A program made the position numbers and the translations under genes. DNA of 64,000 nucleotides from Hyphochytrium catenoides (taxonomy: Eukaryota > Sar > Hyphochytriomycetes > Hyphochytriales > Hyphochytriaceae). Shown here in pieces: positions 28,702 to 40,836 of the stretch. Position 1 is the first letter of the stretch, and every line of letters begins with the position of its first letter. Below the pieces are notes generated by a model. That model made no database searches. It was given only the letters and a program-made list of their open reading frames with translations, and was not told where the DNA came from. The stretch is taken from contig FLMG01003587.1 in NCBI GenBank assembly GCA_900088475.1, positions 9,536 to 73,535 of the forward strand. The letters run 5' to 3'.

Positions 28702-31700
28702 ATGTTTGGAAGCGGGCAAACTCCAAGCTTTGGTGCGCCCACATTTGGTGCCTCAAACCCGGTATCTCCTTCCCCGTTTGGGAGTGCAAATCAAGCTTCT
28801 CCATTTGCAGCATCTTCGGGGTTTGGAGGATCAGGAGGGGCTTCAGGCTTTGGAGGAGCGGGGGGTTCTGCTTCTCCATTTGGGGGAACTTCGGCGTCCT
28901 TTGGCCGAAGCGCCGTGGGTCAGCCTAGCGCAACTCAGAGCCCATTTGGCTCTGCCGCTCAACCCGCGTTCGGAGGCCAAGCCGCCAGGCCGACGACAGG
29001 CTTTGGAACTCCTACGGCAGGAGCCACGGCGAGCCCTTTCAATTCTCCATTTGCGTCGACCACAGCGACTACTACCGGGACCTTTGGCCAGCAGTCCGGG
29101 ACTCGTCAGGATGAAATGATGGACACGGGCTTGGGAGCAGGATCCATCCAAGCTACGCAGCCGACGTTTGGCACTCCTTCTCCTTTCGGTTCCTCGGGGG
29201 GTGCGGTCTTTGGCAGAAGCGGGCTCGGTGGTGGTCCTTTTGGCTCGTCAGCTTCTCCTTCTCAGACTACTTGGGGGGCGGCGGGCCAGCAATCGGGTGG
29301 CAGTCACCTAATCCCGTCCGTAAGTACTTCCCCATTTGGAAATATTTCTAGTGCCCCACTAGGACCTGCCAAGCAATCTAGCTTCGCTGGCACTTCCTCT
29401 GGGTTTGGTGTCCAGGGTCAGTCAGGTTTTGGAGGAGGAACAACCGCCAATACTTCGTCTCCCTTTGCCACTCCCGCCGCCCCTGGGCCGAGCCCCATGT
29501 CAACCCCAACTTGGGGTCAAGCAGCAGCTTCTCCATTCGGCTCAAATAACACAAGTGGAAACCCCACGAACAGTCGTGCTGTACCATTTGGCTCAGGAGC
29601 ATCAGGAGGCTTTAGTCTCCCTACTCCAACTCCACCAGCAGGAGGTTTCGGTGCTGGTAGCAGCAGGACTGCTCCTACAACGAGCAGTGCCTCTTTCGGA
29701 GCTTCTGTTTCTCCATTTGGGACTCCGAGTCCGTCTCCTAGCCCGTTCGGAACTACCTCCAGCTTTCCTAGTTCAGCACCGTTCGGATCTTTCTCCACAA
29801 CTCAACCTGCAGCGAGTGCAGCATTCACAGGTTTTGGCCCCTCCCCGTCTTCTACCGGTGCTACAACTTCCGCAACGTCCACGTCGACTACCACTTCTGC
29901 ATTTGGAGTTCCAGGCTCTGTGGGACAGCCTATTTTTAATGCTTCTTCTGCTTCTGCTTCGAATAGCCAAGGAAGCTCTTCGCCCTTCGGCGGCATTGCC
30001 GACAAGAAAGCCCTTGGCGCACCCATTTTCGGTGCCTCAAGCGCTGGTGGAGCAGTTACTAGCGCCCCTCCTGTATCATTTGGTAAACCTCCTACTTCAA
30101 CCACACCTTCCAGCACTCCCTTATTTGGTTCCAGTGCGGTGGCGTCGAGCACTACTTTAAAGGACGAGACGGAATCCGCTGCTGCCTCGAACAGACCAAG
30201 AGATGCAGGTCCCAAAACCTTCGGCGGACGTGGGGCAAAAAGGGGAGGCTCTTCTATCTTTGAAAGATTAGGAGGAGGACAAGAGGAAAAGTTAGAAGAG
30301 AAAGCCGAGGAGAAGAGTTCTGAAAAGGCTCTGGTACCAGCACCACGGGGGATGCAGAATGAGGGAGGTAAGCAGTATGGCCACGTTCGAGGCATGATAC
30401 GAACATCTGCTGTGGCTGCGAAGTGCTTCTCGTTTTACTTATCTTTGTCATACTGTTTCTGAAGAACTGTTTCTGAAGAACTTTAGATATTTGCCGTGGT
30501 CGTGAGCACTAAGACATCGGGACTTGACCTTGCTGCAACCGCTCTCTCATCAGCTGCTCCCCCCACCTCTTACTCTTTCTCAGTCGATGTGGAAGACACT
30601 GCTCCTTACCTGAGTACAGGAAAGAAAGAAAGAGCGGCATGGGTGTACGTTAACCATTGCCCAGCTGAGATAAACAATAAGAAGTCAATCATGAGCATGT
30701 TCAAGCGGATAGGGCAGATAGATCAGATAATATGCAGACCAGCTAAAAATTTGGCTATTGTCAAGTTTCAAAATGAGGTAGGCTTTCGGACGAAGATCTC
30801 TATGGGCTTGGTCCCACTTCTTACTTCCGGCCATTCAGTGAAGAAAGGGTAAATCAATGGTTTGATCAGGTGACGGAGATCAGTGGTGAAAGGAAGAGGC
30901 TCACTCTCCTGAGGTTTCGTTTGAGTGGGGCAAGAGGAGATGCTACAGTAGACAGTGGGTTCAAAGAGACTTATCGTCCGTAAAAAGCAGTGAAAAGCTC
31001 AAAGTATCTCTCCAGGCGGATGCTCAGACTGCGAAGAAAGCTGTGAGTCTAAAGGCGTATGGCGGCCGGGATGGACCTCCTAAACGTGCTCCAAAGCCCA
31101 AGGCCGCTTCCCCTTTCCCGGCGCCAGGTAGCGCTGAAGAGGAGTAGGACGTCATCTCGTGTTACTGGAAAGCATGAACTCTTACGCCCATTGAAAGGCC
31201 TAAACTCCTTATCCTATGCATGTGTGACATTTGTCGATCTGCCTCACGCATGTCCAGAGGGCTTCATTTTGCTTTCTGACAGCTCTCCCACTTTTCCACG
31301 CTCGATGCTTCAGCAGAGTCGTCGGAACTCAGGAATCAACCACCACTAGCCAGCTCGCAAGGGAAGCTTCTCCCCTTAAAGTCTACCACCAAGACTGCAA
31401 TCTCCATTCCGGAAGGAGTTTCCATTCCGGCGGGGCTGCCGGAAGAAGATATTCCTTCATATTTGGAGGCAATAGGAGCGCAACATTCCTTCGGCACGGC
31501 TGCGCAAACGAGCGAACCCAAAGTCTTGAAAAGCGGTAAGAAACAGAAAGCCCCACGGAAAAGTGCACCATCCGGACAGACTCGGATACCGCCAGGCGTT
31601 AGCATTCCCGCTGGCTTGCCGGAAGAGGAGATTCCGGCGTACCTAGAAGCCATAGGCGCCCAACATGGGTTTGGTAATGAAGTCGACGATGACAAGACCA

Positions 31701-34700
31701 CCCTTCCCTTCAAAACACTTCCCCCGAAGAAGCAGGCAGAGGTGTTTCGTGCAGGCAAAGGCAAAGGTGGAGCTGAGTCTCTTAGCAGAGCGAAGCTATC
31801 TTCATCCGGGATGTCACCCTTTTCCTCAAGCGTAAAAACGCCGATGGCTCGACAAGAACTTGATGCTGAAGGTGCAGTGGCAGCAGCAAACCAGCTACCC
31901 TCGCCTTTAAGGTACGACATCCAGAAAGGGATCAAAGGGTTAGAGGAGGAGTAGGTTGGAAGGGAACCGGAGCCGTAAGAGATGGTGGCAGAGTAGTGGG
32001 TTGCACAGTGAGGTACAAACATCGCACAAAACTTAGACTACAGTGGGGTGATCCTCTTCGCGTAGTACCTCATGAAGACGGGGCCTCACAGTTGCTATGT
32101 AGGTCCAGCAGTATGGCTGAGGAAGATGATGAAGAAAGTGCTCTAGGACCTGACGGCGTGGGCATAGTGGGCATCTGTACAGACATGTGTCCGGCAGATG
32201 AGAGAGAGAAAAGGAGCCGCACGGAGGAGTTGAGTGCCTTTGAAAGGGTAAGTTTAATGTGTCGCAGGCTCTTATTCGGCTGATTCAGACACATTGATGT
32301 CTTGATTAGGAACATCCCTCCATCCCTCTTTCTCTCAGAGAAATGGCTATCAAACGCTTTCAGCGTTCGTCAGCTGACCATAAGCTCAACATTCCCGAAC
32401 ACGTCCGTCCTCCCTCAACACTAAGGCGGACTCTAAGTTACATCGAGGATCATATCATCAGTAAAGACTTGGAGGGAGCAGACCCTCGCATTGTGGTTAG
32501 GGGCCCTGATGGCAGTCTATCCAGCCGCTCGCCGACACCCGTTGAGGTAAGTGCTTGACTACATATCCTACGCTTCAGTTTGTTTTCTTTCAAGCCGCCC
32601 TTAATTGAGAAACCGAGTACTCCAGACTTAGCTTTCAGTCCCAAGTCTACCTCTATGCCTTCCTTCGATCGATTGAGCACATGATGCCCACTCTGTGCGC
32701 CAATCTAATGCAAACACGGCTGCACCCTCTTTCTCCAGGTGTATAACTTTGTTTGGGACCGGACTAGGATGATCCGTAAGGATCTTATCCTTCAGAATTT
32801 CCGGGCTGGGGGCCGACAGGACCAGGTGGCAACGGAAGTAGTTGAGCGGATAAGCCGCTATCACATTATGATGGAGCATCAACTCTGTGAGGAAGAAACC
32901 TTTGGATCGCAGCAGAACATAGAGCAACTAGGACATGTAAGTGGAGATAGATATAACGTTGAGTTATGAATAGGACAATGGAAACTACGATAGGGACTTT
33001 AGCAATCATAGTGAACGAACAAGAGAGTAAAAAGGCATAGGTGTTGGACTGAGGGGAAAGAAACGATAACGCTTACTTCTTCGCTGTTGCAGGCTCTAAA
33101 GACGTTGAACGAGTTTTATGAGGAAGCCTACCGGCAGGGTCGGCCTGAGCTCTTTAGCGACTATGAGTCTGAATTTCGCTGCTACTACATCCTCCTGACT
33201 CTGCACAATGAGGGCGGATTGGACGTTATGAAGTATGTCAATGATCTCAGGCCGCAGGTCTTCAAGTCTAAGGAGGTACATAGCTTAAACTCCTATCTCC
33301 GATATCTCCCGTTCATACCGCTCCCTTCTTCTTCTGCTTATGAGACAATATCAGCTCCAAGGCTTCAGTGCATCGTGTACGATCCCGCTTTCTTAACCTT
33401 TGTCACTCCCTGACAGCTGCTCACATTTAACCTCCTAATGGTACTGCAGAACGCTTCTTTGGACTAAGTAACCCTCTGCTTCCATTCCCTTCTCCAGGTC
33501 CAGTTCGCGTTGGGAGTCTTCGCAGCTCGGAAAGTACGTAACTATGCATCTTTCTTTAACCAGCTTCGGAGAGCTACATATTTGCAAGCATGCTTGATGC
33601 ACAAATACGTGAGAGAAATGAGGGAATACGCACTGCAAGTAATGAATAAGGCAATGAGAGAGGACTTCCCTCTCTCTGCCATGGTCTCTTTGCTTTGTTT
33701 TGAAAACGAAGAAGACGCAATTGAGACATGCGAGATGCATGGCCTGTCAGTGAACTATGAAGCACAGACGGTAGCTCTGGGGCCAAACAAGGCCAGGGGG
33801 AGGTTCATTACGATCAGGGAGATGGAGACCAAACCCAAAGCGAGGAGGATGGACCGCTGGATCGAGTCAAAGATGCAGAATTATACCAGGAGGGACATCT
33901 GTTTGGGTTTGGATCAAGAGAGAGGTAAGCACTCAATGAGTGGGCGAAAGTAATCTAGAATGCAATGGAGCGGCCCAGAGGCGCTGCGATAGTAACACCA
34001 AGTAGGAGTATGGAAGGATAGGCTATTCAAGCCGCACTATTTGCCAGCACAACCTTTAGTTGCAGACTGACCTAATTAAATTGGTACCAGATGGTGAACC
34101 GGTTGGCCCAAGCTCTGGAGATGCCACTCCTCCCTTCTCTGGCGAGCACGTGACTGTACTACCACCGCCAAGAGAGAAAGCCAACGAGTCAGACTTGGCG
34201 GTGCTTAGGGCGCAAGAAGAACTGAGGGCTGCAGAAGCTCACGCAGCGGCAGAAGCTCGAGCAGCGGCAGAAGCTGCAAGAAGACAAGAAGAAGAGGCTA
34301 AGCGGAGAATGGAGAAAGAAGCTGCGGAAGCAGCGATACGAGAAAGGGAACGCATAGAGCAGGCCCGAAGGGAAGCCGAACTTATAGCTCGGCGTAGGGC
34401 AGAGGAAGAAGCCCAAAGAAGAGAGAAAGAGGAGGAAGCCAGGCGGGTGGCGGAGGAAAAAGCCAAAAGAGAGGCTGAGATACGACGCCTACAAGAAGAG
34501 AGGGAACGCCTCCAAAGAGAAGAGATGGAACGGAAGCGACTTAAGGCAGCGGAAGATGAAAAGCGACGTCTCTTAGAGGAGGCCGAAGCCCGAAAGAAGG
34601 CTCAGGAACGGGAGGAAGAAGAAAGACGTCGCAAGGAGGAAAGTGAAAAGCAGAGAAGACTACAGCTCGAACACCAGCGACGCTTGGAGGAGGCTGATAG

Positions 34701-37700
34701 GAAGGTAAACGGTTGTTGAATATCCTCCATCTTTAGCAACGCTCAGCTAAATAGTCACCATTTCAACCACATAGGAGAGGGAACATCGACTGGCGGCGCA
34801 ACGAAAGAAGCAGGAAGAAAAAGAAAGGAGAAGGAAGGAGAAAACGAGGATTGCCGTTCAACGTTTTCGCTTTTACATCTGGAAGAAGTTTATGATATCC
34901 ACTCACGAGAATAGAAGGCGACAGATTATCAGCTCGTTGAGCAGACTCGATGAAGTGGCCGAGAGCTCCATATTGAAGAGAAAGAGGTAGGTTAGCGTCT
35001 AGGGTGCATGAGACGTAAAGACCTAAGGGCCTTTGCAAGCAGATTCTTGGGTTCATACAAGCCAGTGGTAGAAAAACGTTCACGAAGAAGAGGGAGGAGT
35101 CTTCTGGGCATGGACATGAATCAGGTAAGCATGATCCAATCCAGCACCCGGTTTTGTCTCTCTCGCCCATAGCCGCCGTCGGGTGTTAGATCCATACGCC
35201 GTTTTTGCCACGGTCTCATCCTAAAGGTTTTTAGCTCTCGTGGCCAGTGTTGATCCATGCTCGGCTCCTTACGTCCTACTGGTTAGCGTGACTAGCAGGC
35301 TGTATCACTACCTTCCCGGTTGCTTTTGGTCTGTTTTCTCTTCCTTGTTCTTTCCACTTAAGTGCCGACGCTATGTTGGTTGCCGTTGGAGGAGGTTACC
35401 ACTAGGGACTAAGGGCACCAGCACTCTGTGACAGATAACTAACGAGATGTTTTCCAGCTGTCCACTGAGTTTATTGACTTGGGGACAGCGGTGCTGCCTA
35501 TCCTAGAGAGGCGAGATTCGAGCTTTATCTACTGGAAGATGGTCTTCGTTAGAACCCAAGAAACGCGCCCCCTTCCGGCTACACTGCAGGACTACCTGAA
35601 TAAAGCCTTCTTCCATGAATGTGAATTTGGCGGCTCAGGTCTATTTTCATGGTGGGTGCAGAAGAACCTAGAGGAGACCGACGCAAGCAATAGCTACAGA
35701 CTGGTAGCTGTACGCTCCCTCTCATCGGAGGAGGGCACTACGGAGGCGATTCAAGGCTCGTCATGTCTCTTCCTTCCTCTGGTGGTAGAACCCGGAACAG
35801 ATTGGGGTAAATCAAGGGATGACTTGCGGCTCTTTCTAGATAGAGCCAAGCAGCCGCTAAAAGTACTACTTCTCGTTGTGGAGGTCGAATCTGAAATCGG
35901 GGACCAAAGCTGGATCGGGAGGCCCGAGGTAGAGGAACGCTGTCTTTTATGACATTCTCGACCATGCTTTCTAAAAGTTCAGACGGTTCCCCACCAGATG
36001 AACCAGAAGTACGAACACCTTACCGATATGTTCCAATTCTTCGACGTGGTCGATGCAGGTGCTTCAAAGGTTAGCGTTGGCCAGTCTTCCAGAGAACAAC
36101 GTTGTCCTTCGACATGTCTGTCTAAGAAGAGGCGAAGATGGAACTCTGCTGACATCCACTCTTCCCCAAAATATAAGGAGCGCGGTAGAGGATGGTGCCG
36201 CGGAAGTATCTACCTTGCAGGAAATGGACATACCAACCCCGCTCTCCTGCAGCAACTTACTTGATCTTGTAGAAGATCTGACGCATACAGCTCTCTGGGA
36301 AGACGGCGCTTGCAGGTAAACTCTTCTTTCGAGGATGGAGTTTCTCTGCAAACTAGCTGTCCTTGCTCTGCAGTCTGCACTTGCAACCTCGTCCTTGGCA
36401 TTCATTGTCTCAAGCCTCTTTTTCCGCCTCCACTTGCCCCTCAGACATACTTCTTTGTTGCCTTAACGTTTGGGATCGGGTAAACCCTAAATGCTTCTGC
36501 CCTTGCGTAGGTCGGCTGGGGAATGCGTAAGGCGGTTCAACGACGTAGTCCACAAGGTGTTGAAGCGAGCAACTCACAGCAGCCTTCGCCAAATTGCTTG
36601 GCCTCCTCCCGAAGAAGAGGTGTCGCTTATTCGTACGCTTGTCCCACAGGAACAGGTAACCATACCCAGCAATCCAGAAAGAGATGGGCCATGGTCAAAG
36701 AACTCACCTTGCACTTTATATTAGCAATGGGAAGGGATTTTCACTCCCGATGGATGGAACTCTGAAGTTACCTTCAGCATCCTCCACGAAGCCCTCTCTG
36801 CCATGATACTCCCTTCATTTCCTTCAGGTAAGGACTCCGTGCCATCGATTCCCTTACTTGCATGCGTTGATTCTGTCACGATCTCCGTTCCAATTCACAG
36901 TCCACATTAAGGAAGAAGGACCTCTGGGTTGGCTTAGTGCAGCTAAGGAAGCCTCTCTTTCTTATGCCAACAAAATCAGTGCCAACGAAGGACGGGCGCA
37001 ACATCTGATCCGAGGTGTGAACTCGGCCTACCGCACAACTGAGGCATGGCTCAAAGCTACTCAGCAGGTCGATGTGTCCAGTTGGTCAGGTATAGGAGAC
37101 CTGTACATGTTGTCCAATCCTTTCTCTACTATTGGAACCTATCAGCATCGTGTTATTTTGCTAATCAGAGCCTTTATCTTCTCTCTACTCATTGGGGTTT
37201 CTCCACATTTCTCTTAGACACCAATAAGGACGACATCATTCCGTGGAAGAAGCTCTTCGATTTGTTCTACGCAGAGAGACTCATAGTTCTCCGCGAACAC
37301 CTGCATCGCCACCACCACTCAGGCTTCATCTTCCATCGTTCTACGACGTTCTCCTCTCTGTGGATCCCGAGCAGCCCAATGCGAAGAAACGCTGGACGAC
37401 CCGAATATCGCGTAGCTCCTTTATTGTCGCTGAGGTGAGAAGTTTGTGTTATTCTCATGCTCAATGCTTTCGCTTTACCTTCAATCCAGGTCTCTCGGCA
37501 GATTCGACTCTTTCCAATAAGTCCCTCAGACCGCCTTCTGCTCTCTCCTGCAGCCCTCCACCTTCAGCTCCAGAACCTGCAAAGACTGCAGCGAGTATAG
37601 CTATTGAGCGGCTTGAGGCTCAGACAGACAGCGTGAAGATAGCAGAACATCACCAAGATGCCATCTCTCGCCTTCTGGATGCCGTGAAGGAAGAAAAAGA

Positions 37701-37984
37701 AGAACAGGACTACATGGAGAGCTTTCTTGCTCCGGATGTGTTAACTGAACTCATTCCATCCAGTACGCATGACACTTCCCCTCTTAGACCCAAGAGAAGA
37801 GGGGGAGAGACGAATAGTGCAAGTGTGTCTTCTCTTTTGAGGAGCCTTCGAGAGGCAAAGGATGAGATGAAGCACTTTGAAAAGGTATATTTCTCGGTGG
37901 CCAGGACTGCTAAAGTTTGATAAGCTAAGTCTCTCTCTCTCCCTCTCTATGCCACAGGTACTCCATCGGGCCTTAGAACTATAG
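28702..37984 (+). CDS. MCM3AP: GANP/SAC3-type mRNA-export scaffold with N-terminal FG repeats (about 2181 aa)
   Basis: Scaffold of the TREX-2 complex, which links transcription to mRNA export at the nuclear pore. Exons (last ones tentative): 28702-30367, 30554-30777, 31016-31127, 31314-31911, 32103-32247, 32310-32546, 32739-32936, 33093-33275, 33498-33924, 34091-34704, 34775-34986, 35043-35124, 35458-35928, 36059-36315, 36511-36655, 36725-36827, 36901-37089, 37229-37884, 37958-37984. Exon 1 encodes ~500 residues of nucleoporin-like FG repeats (SPFG, GFG, FGS). An RRM follows (AAWVYVNHCPAEI; LAIVKFQNE). A 27-residue motif is then duplicated (see findings). The SAC3/GANP domain starts at GICTDMCPADER and runs through YNFVWDRTRMIRKDL, SEFRCYYILLTLHNEGG and YLQACLMHKYVREMREYALQ. 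A ~200-residue Ala/Glu/Arg coiled coil follows, then a weakly conserved C-terminal region. FG + RRM + SAC3 in this order is the architecture of animal GANP, not of short yeast Sac3. Confidence 0.85.
31415..31675 (+). repeat. Two copies of an 81-nt (27-codon) coding repeat in the GANP gene
   Basis: Copy 1 is 31415-31495 and copy 2 is 31595-31675, with a 99-nt spacer. Both encode GVSIPAGLPEE-(D/E)-IP, then (S/A)YLEAIGAQH-(S/G)-FG. At protein level they differ at three positions. At DNA level many third positions differ, so the copies are old and under protein-level selection. Confidence 0.9.
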
Positions 37985-40836
37985 GTAGGCTGTAGCCATT
38001 GCTAGAACGACATCATTCACATTGTCGTGACCCCTGACACAAAGCCATCAGCGGAGCACTGCCAAGTAGTCTGCCTTCCTACGGCGAGGTGGGAGGTTGC
38101 GTGCGCCAGGGACTGTAGATAGGTCCAGTCAATAGCGTTCATATTTATTTTAGGATAAACAGAGATCAATTCCTCTCAGTTGTAGGCTTCACCCGAGCCT
38201 GTATCTTCCATCCCTCATGTGCTTGAGGATCATCAAATTCTCGTCCCGAGCGTTATTCCCTGTCTATTAAATCCTTTTTGTAGGATTTGGACATGCAGAT
38301 GGACGACTCCCCCGGTCTCTGTCTGGAAGCCGAAGCGGTTGCTCGGCATGTAAACCGCTGTTGGATCTTGAAGCACCGGGGGAATGCCTAAGAAACTTGC
38401 TGTGCAGCACGCCTCAGGTTAGCCGGGCCAATGATAAACTCAAACCAGTTGGACGCAAACCAGTCAAAGCGCACAGAAATCAAATCAAAAGTAGAGCTTT
38501 AAATATCTACAGGACTGACTACCTTGGAGCTGTTGAGCGAAGCTGCCCTTTGGCCTCCAAGTCACGACCTCAAGGTCATGCCAGCCGCTGGTAGTTGGAA
38601 GATGGCAAAAGCCGTAGCCCACTGCAGTATAAGACGAGGAAAGCTTCAGTCCGCGTGCAGATGGAAGGCATGCGTTAAGTTTGGATGGAAACAATAGATT
38701 CAACATCGGCCTTCAGTGTTTGTCATAGCCAAGTGGGAATAGAAAGTATCTGTGCCGAAGAGCTACCGATAGTGTTCCGTGAGTACTCATCCTGGCTCCA
38801 AACCTATACATGGGCTTAGTGTACGCGTTGTGCCTAAAGGTCGCAAGAACTCCATACCTCTACGTAAAGCTTCGGCCAGCCTCGGACAGAGTTGCAACCA
38901 AAGAAGAGGTCTATTGGACTGGACCATACAGTCTCACAACCGCTGGCGTCTGGGGTCAGCTCCGCATAGCCGGAGTTCTATATGTACGCGGATATCGAAG
39001 GCAAGGAGAAGGACAGCTATTTAGGGATGATGTACTAATGCAGCCTGAATAGAAAGGGTAAGGAGGAATAGGATCATACCCCTCCTATGTCAACGTGTGA
39101 GCTTCCGGTGAGGTCGCCACTAATCAGCGTCCAGTGACTTGAACCAGAGATAAACTTCCAGCGGCAGAATAGGTTCCTCTCCTGGAACTGGGATGCCCCT
39201 AGGATCTCCCCTATGATATGCACTGCGTCGGACCAATAACAGCAATTAGACCTTTAGCCTTGCAACAGTCAGACGAGCATTAAGATAGCCATGAACAGAG
39301 GAAGAACGTTGGGATTAGTCTCATTGATCATGTTAACACAAAGCTTACCTTCAGGCATCTTACACTGGTCTCAGCCTTGCCCTATAATAGACGAACTTCC
39401 TAGCCCCTGATTTTAGACATAGCTAGACGCACTCCCATTTCTTTGAGGTCTGAACCTCGAAAACACTTTTGCGAGCGGAGACCCTACCCTTAGCAGAATT
39501 TATACCTCTTCTCACATTAAGAACCTAAGCCATATGTTGCGCGCAGTGGTAGTCAAAGTTGCAGCGTCTGCGAGCCCATAAATGATAAGAGGTTTCTGTT
39601 GGTGGCACAGCCCAATAGAGGCAGGCCGCTTGCCGCACTGCTTGGTCCTTCAACCTTCAACTTCCGTCTTCCTCTCCACTCGCAGCTCTCCACTGGCCGA
39701 CGCTGTGGGGCGTTATTGTAACCCTTCAGAATCGCTCCTCTGCACCGCCAGCTACACCAGCAAGAACCGCACAAACTACACAGGTCGACTAACAACATAC
39801 ACACAGAATTCTGATAGTAGCCATTACCGGCTATCGAGCAAAACAGTAGTAACGGAGATGAGGATGTCATGTCTGATGAGATGAGCGCGTTCCTACGTCT
39901 GGGATCCACGATCGCTGGGCTCTGGGGTCGCTGGAGGCTTTTCAAAGGGACCTAAGCAAGAGCTCTGAGAAGGCTAAGCTCGGTGTAAAGAATAGCGGCG
40001 CCTCCGGCTGTACTCGTAGGGCCCAGAGCAGTAGATGTCCCCTCGACGAGAGCACTTTATGCCATTGACTCGCAGTCCCACAACCACCCAACCACCCGCG
40101 GTCGGTAAGTGGCTCTTTGCTCCGTGGAAAGAGATAAGATACTTTAAAGGTCAAGTTCAACACGGGGCTCACAAAGATCTTCATAGTTGAACGTGGTCGT
40201 AACTTATCCCAGTGGCAAGCAGTAGGTCGGCTAAAGAAGTTGGGAACGAAGTTATGCAAGTATGGTAGAGCAGCGCATAGAAGACGTTATGGCTTTCCGT
40301 AAGCCAAGGCAGGCGAGGGCCTTACGACAACAGAGAGGTGACCAAGATGTAGGTTCTTCAGCCCGCCGACAGAGCACTGGGAAATGTCGAAAGGAAGATC
40401 TTGGTCCTAGCGAGCCCGACTTGTGAGGGTGAATGCGTAGTGGGAACTTGACGGTGGTAAGAAAGATAGGAATGCGAGAGAGTACAATCAGCTAGTGCAT
40501 GATCGGACGATCGTTCCATTTTGACCCCATCGGGGACTGCTCGTCTCACGCAGGAAGTGCTACAGTCCCATCCAGAGCTCCCATTTGAGCATAAGAGCGG
40601 TACCTAGTGAGTTATTTTGGTCGGAGTGGGCCCCGCTTCATAGCTGTTGTTGTCCTAAATGTTCAATGGAAGAAACTACGAACAAAACGTATGAATAAAT
40701 AGTGTTAAGGGAAAGAAATGCCTCCGCATCCTGACTATGGCAAGATGCGTCCAGGTCAAGGCTTTTTACTCAGCGCAAGGTGGAAAAAGCAAAAGAGTGG
40801 GTTAGCAAGAAAAAAACGGGAGACACGCAAGACCAG
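37985..40836. other. 2.85-kb intergenic stretch without a recognisable gene
   Basis: Both flanking genes converge here. Short open frames exist on both strands (for example 38810-39052 + and 39942-40259 -) but show no family motif, no coherent splice chain and no codon-third-position pattern I can defend. I see no microsatellite of note. It might hold a fast-evolving gene, an RNA gene or decayed sequence. Confidence 0.4.

Noticed and set aside
28310-28879. Minus-strand 189-codon frame overlapping the FG exon
   Set aside because: It is antisense to FG-repeat sequence, has no conserved motif, and lies in the divergent promoter.
29405-30395. Long Leu/Gln-rich and Pro/Val-rich frames over the FG region
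   Set aside because: They are shadows created by the repetitive Phe-Gly/Ser/Thr codons of the true frame.
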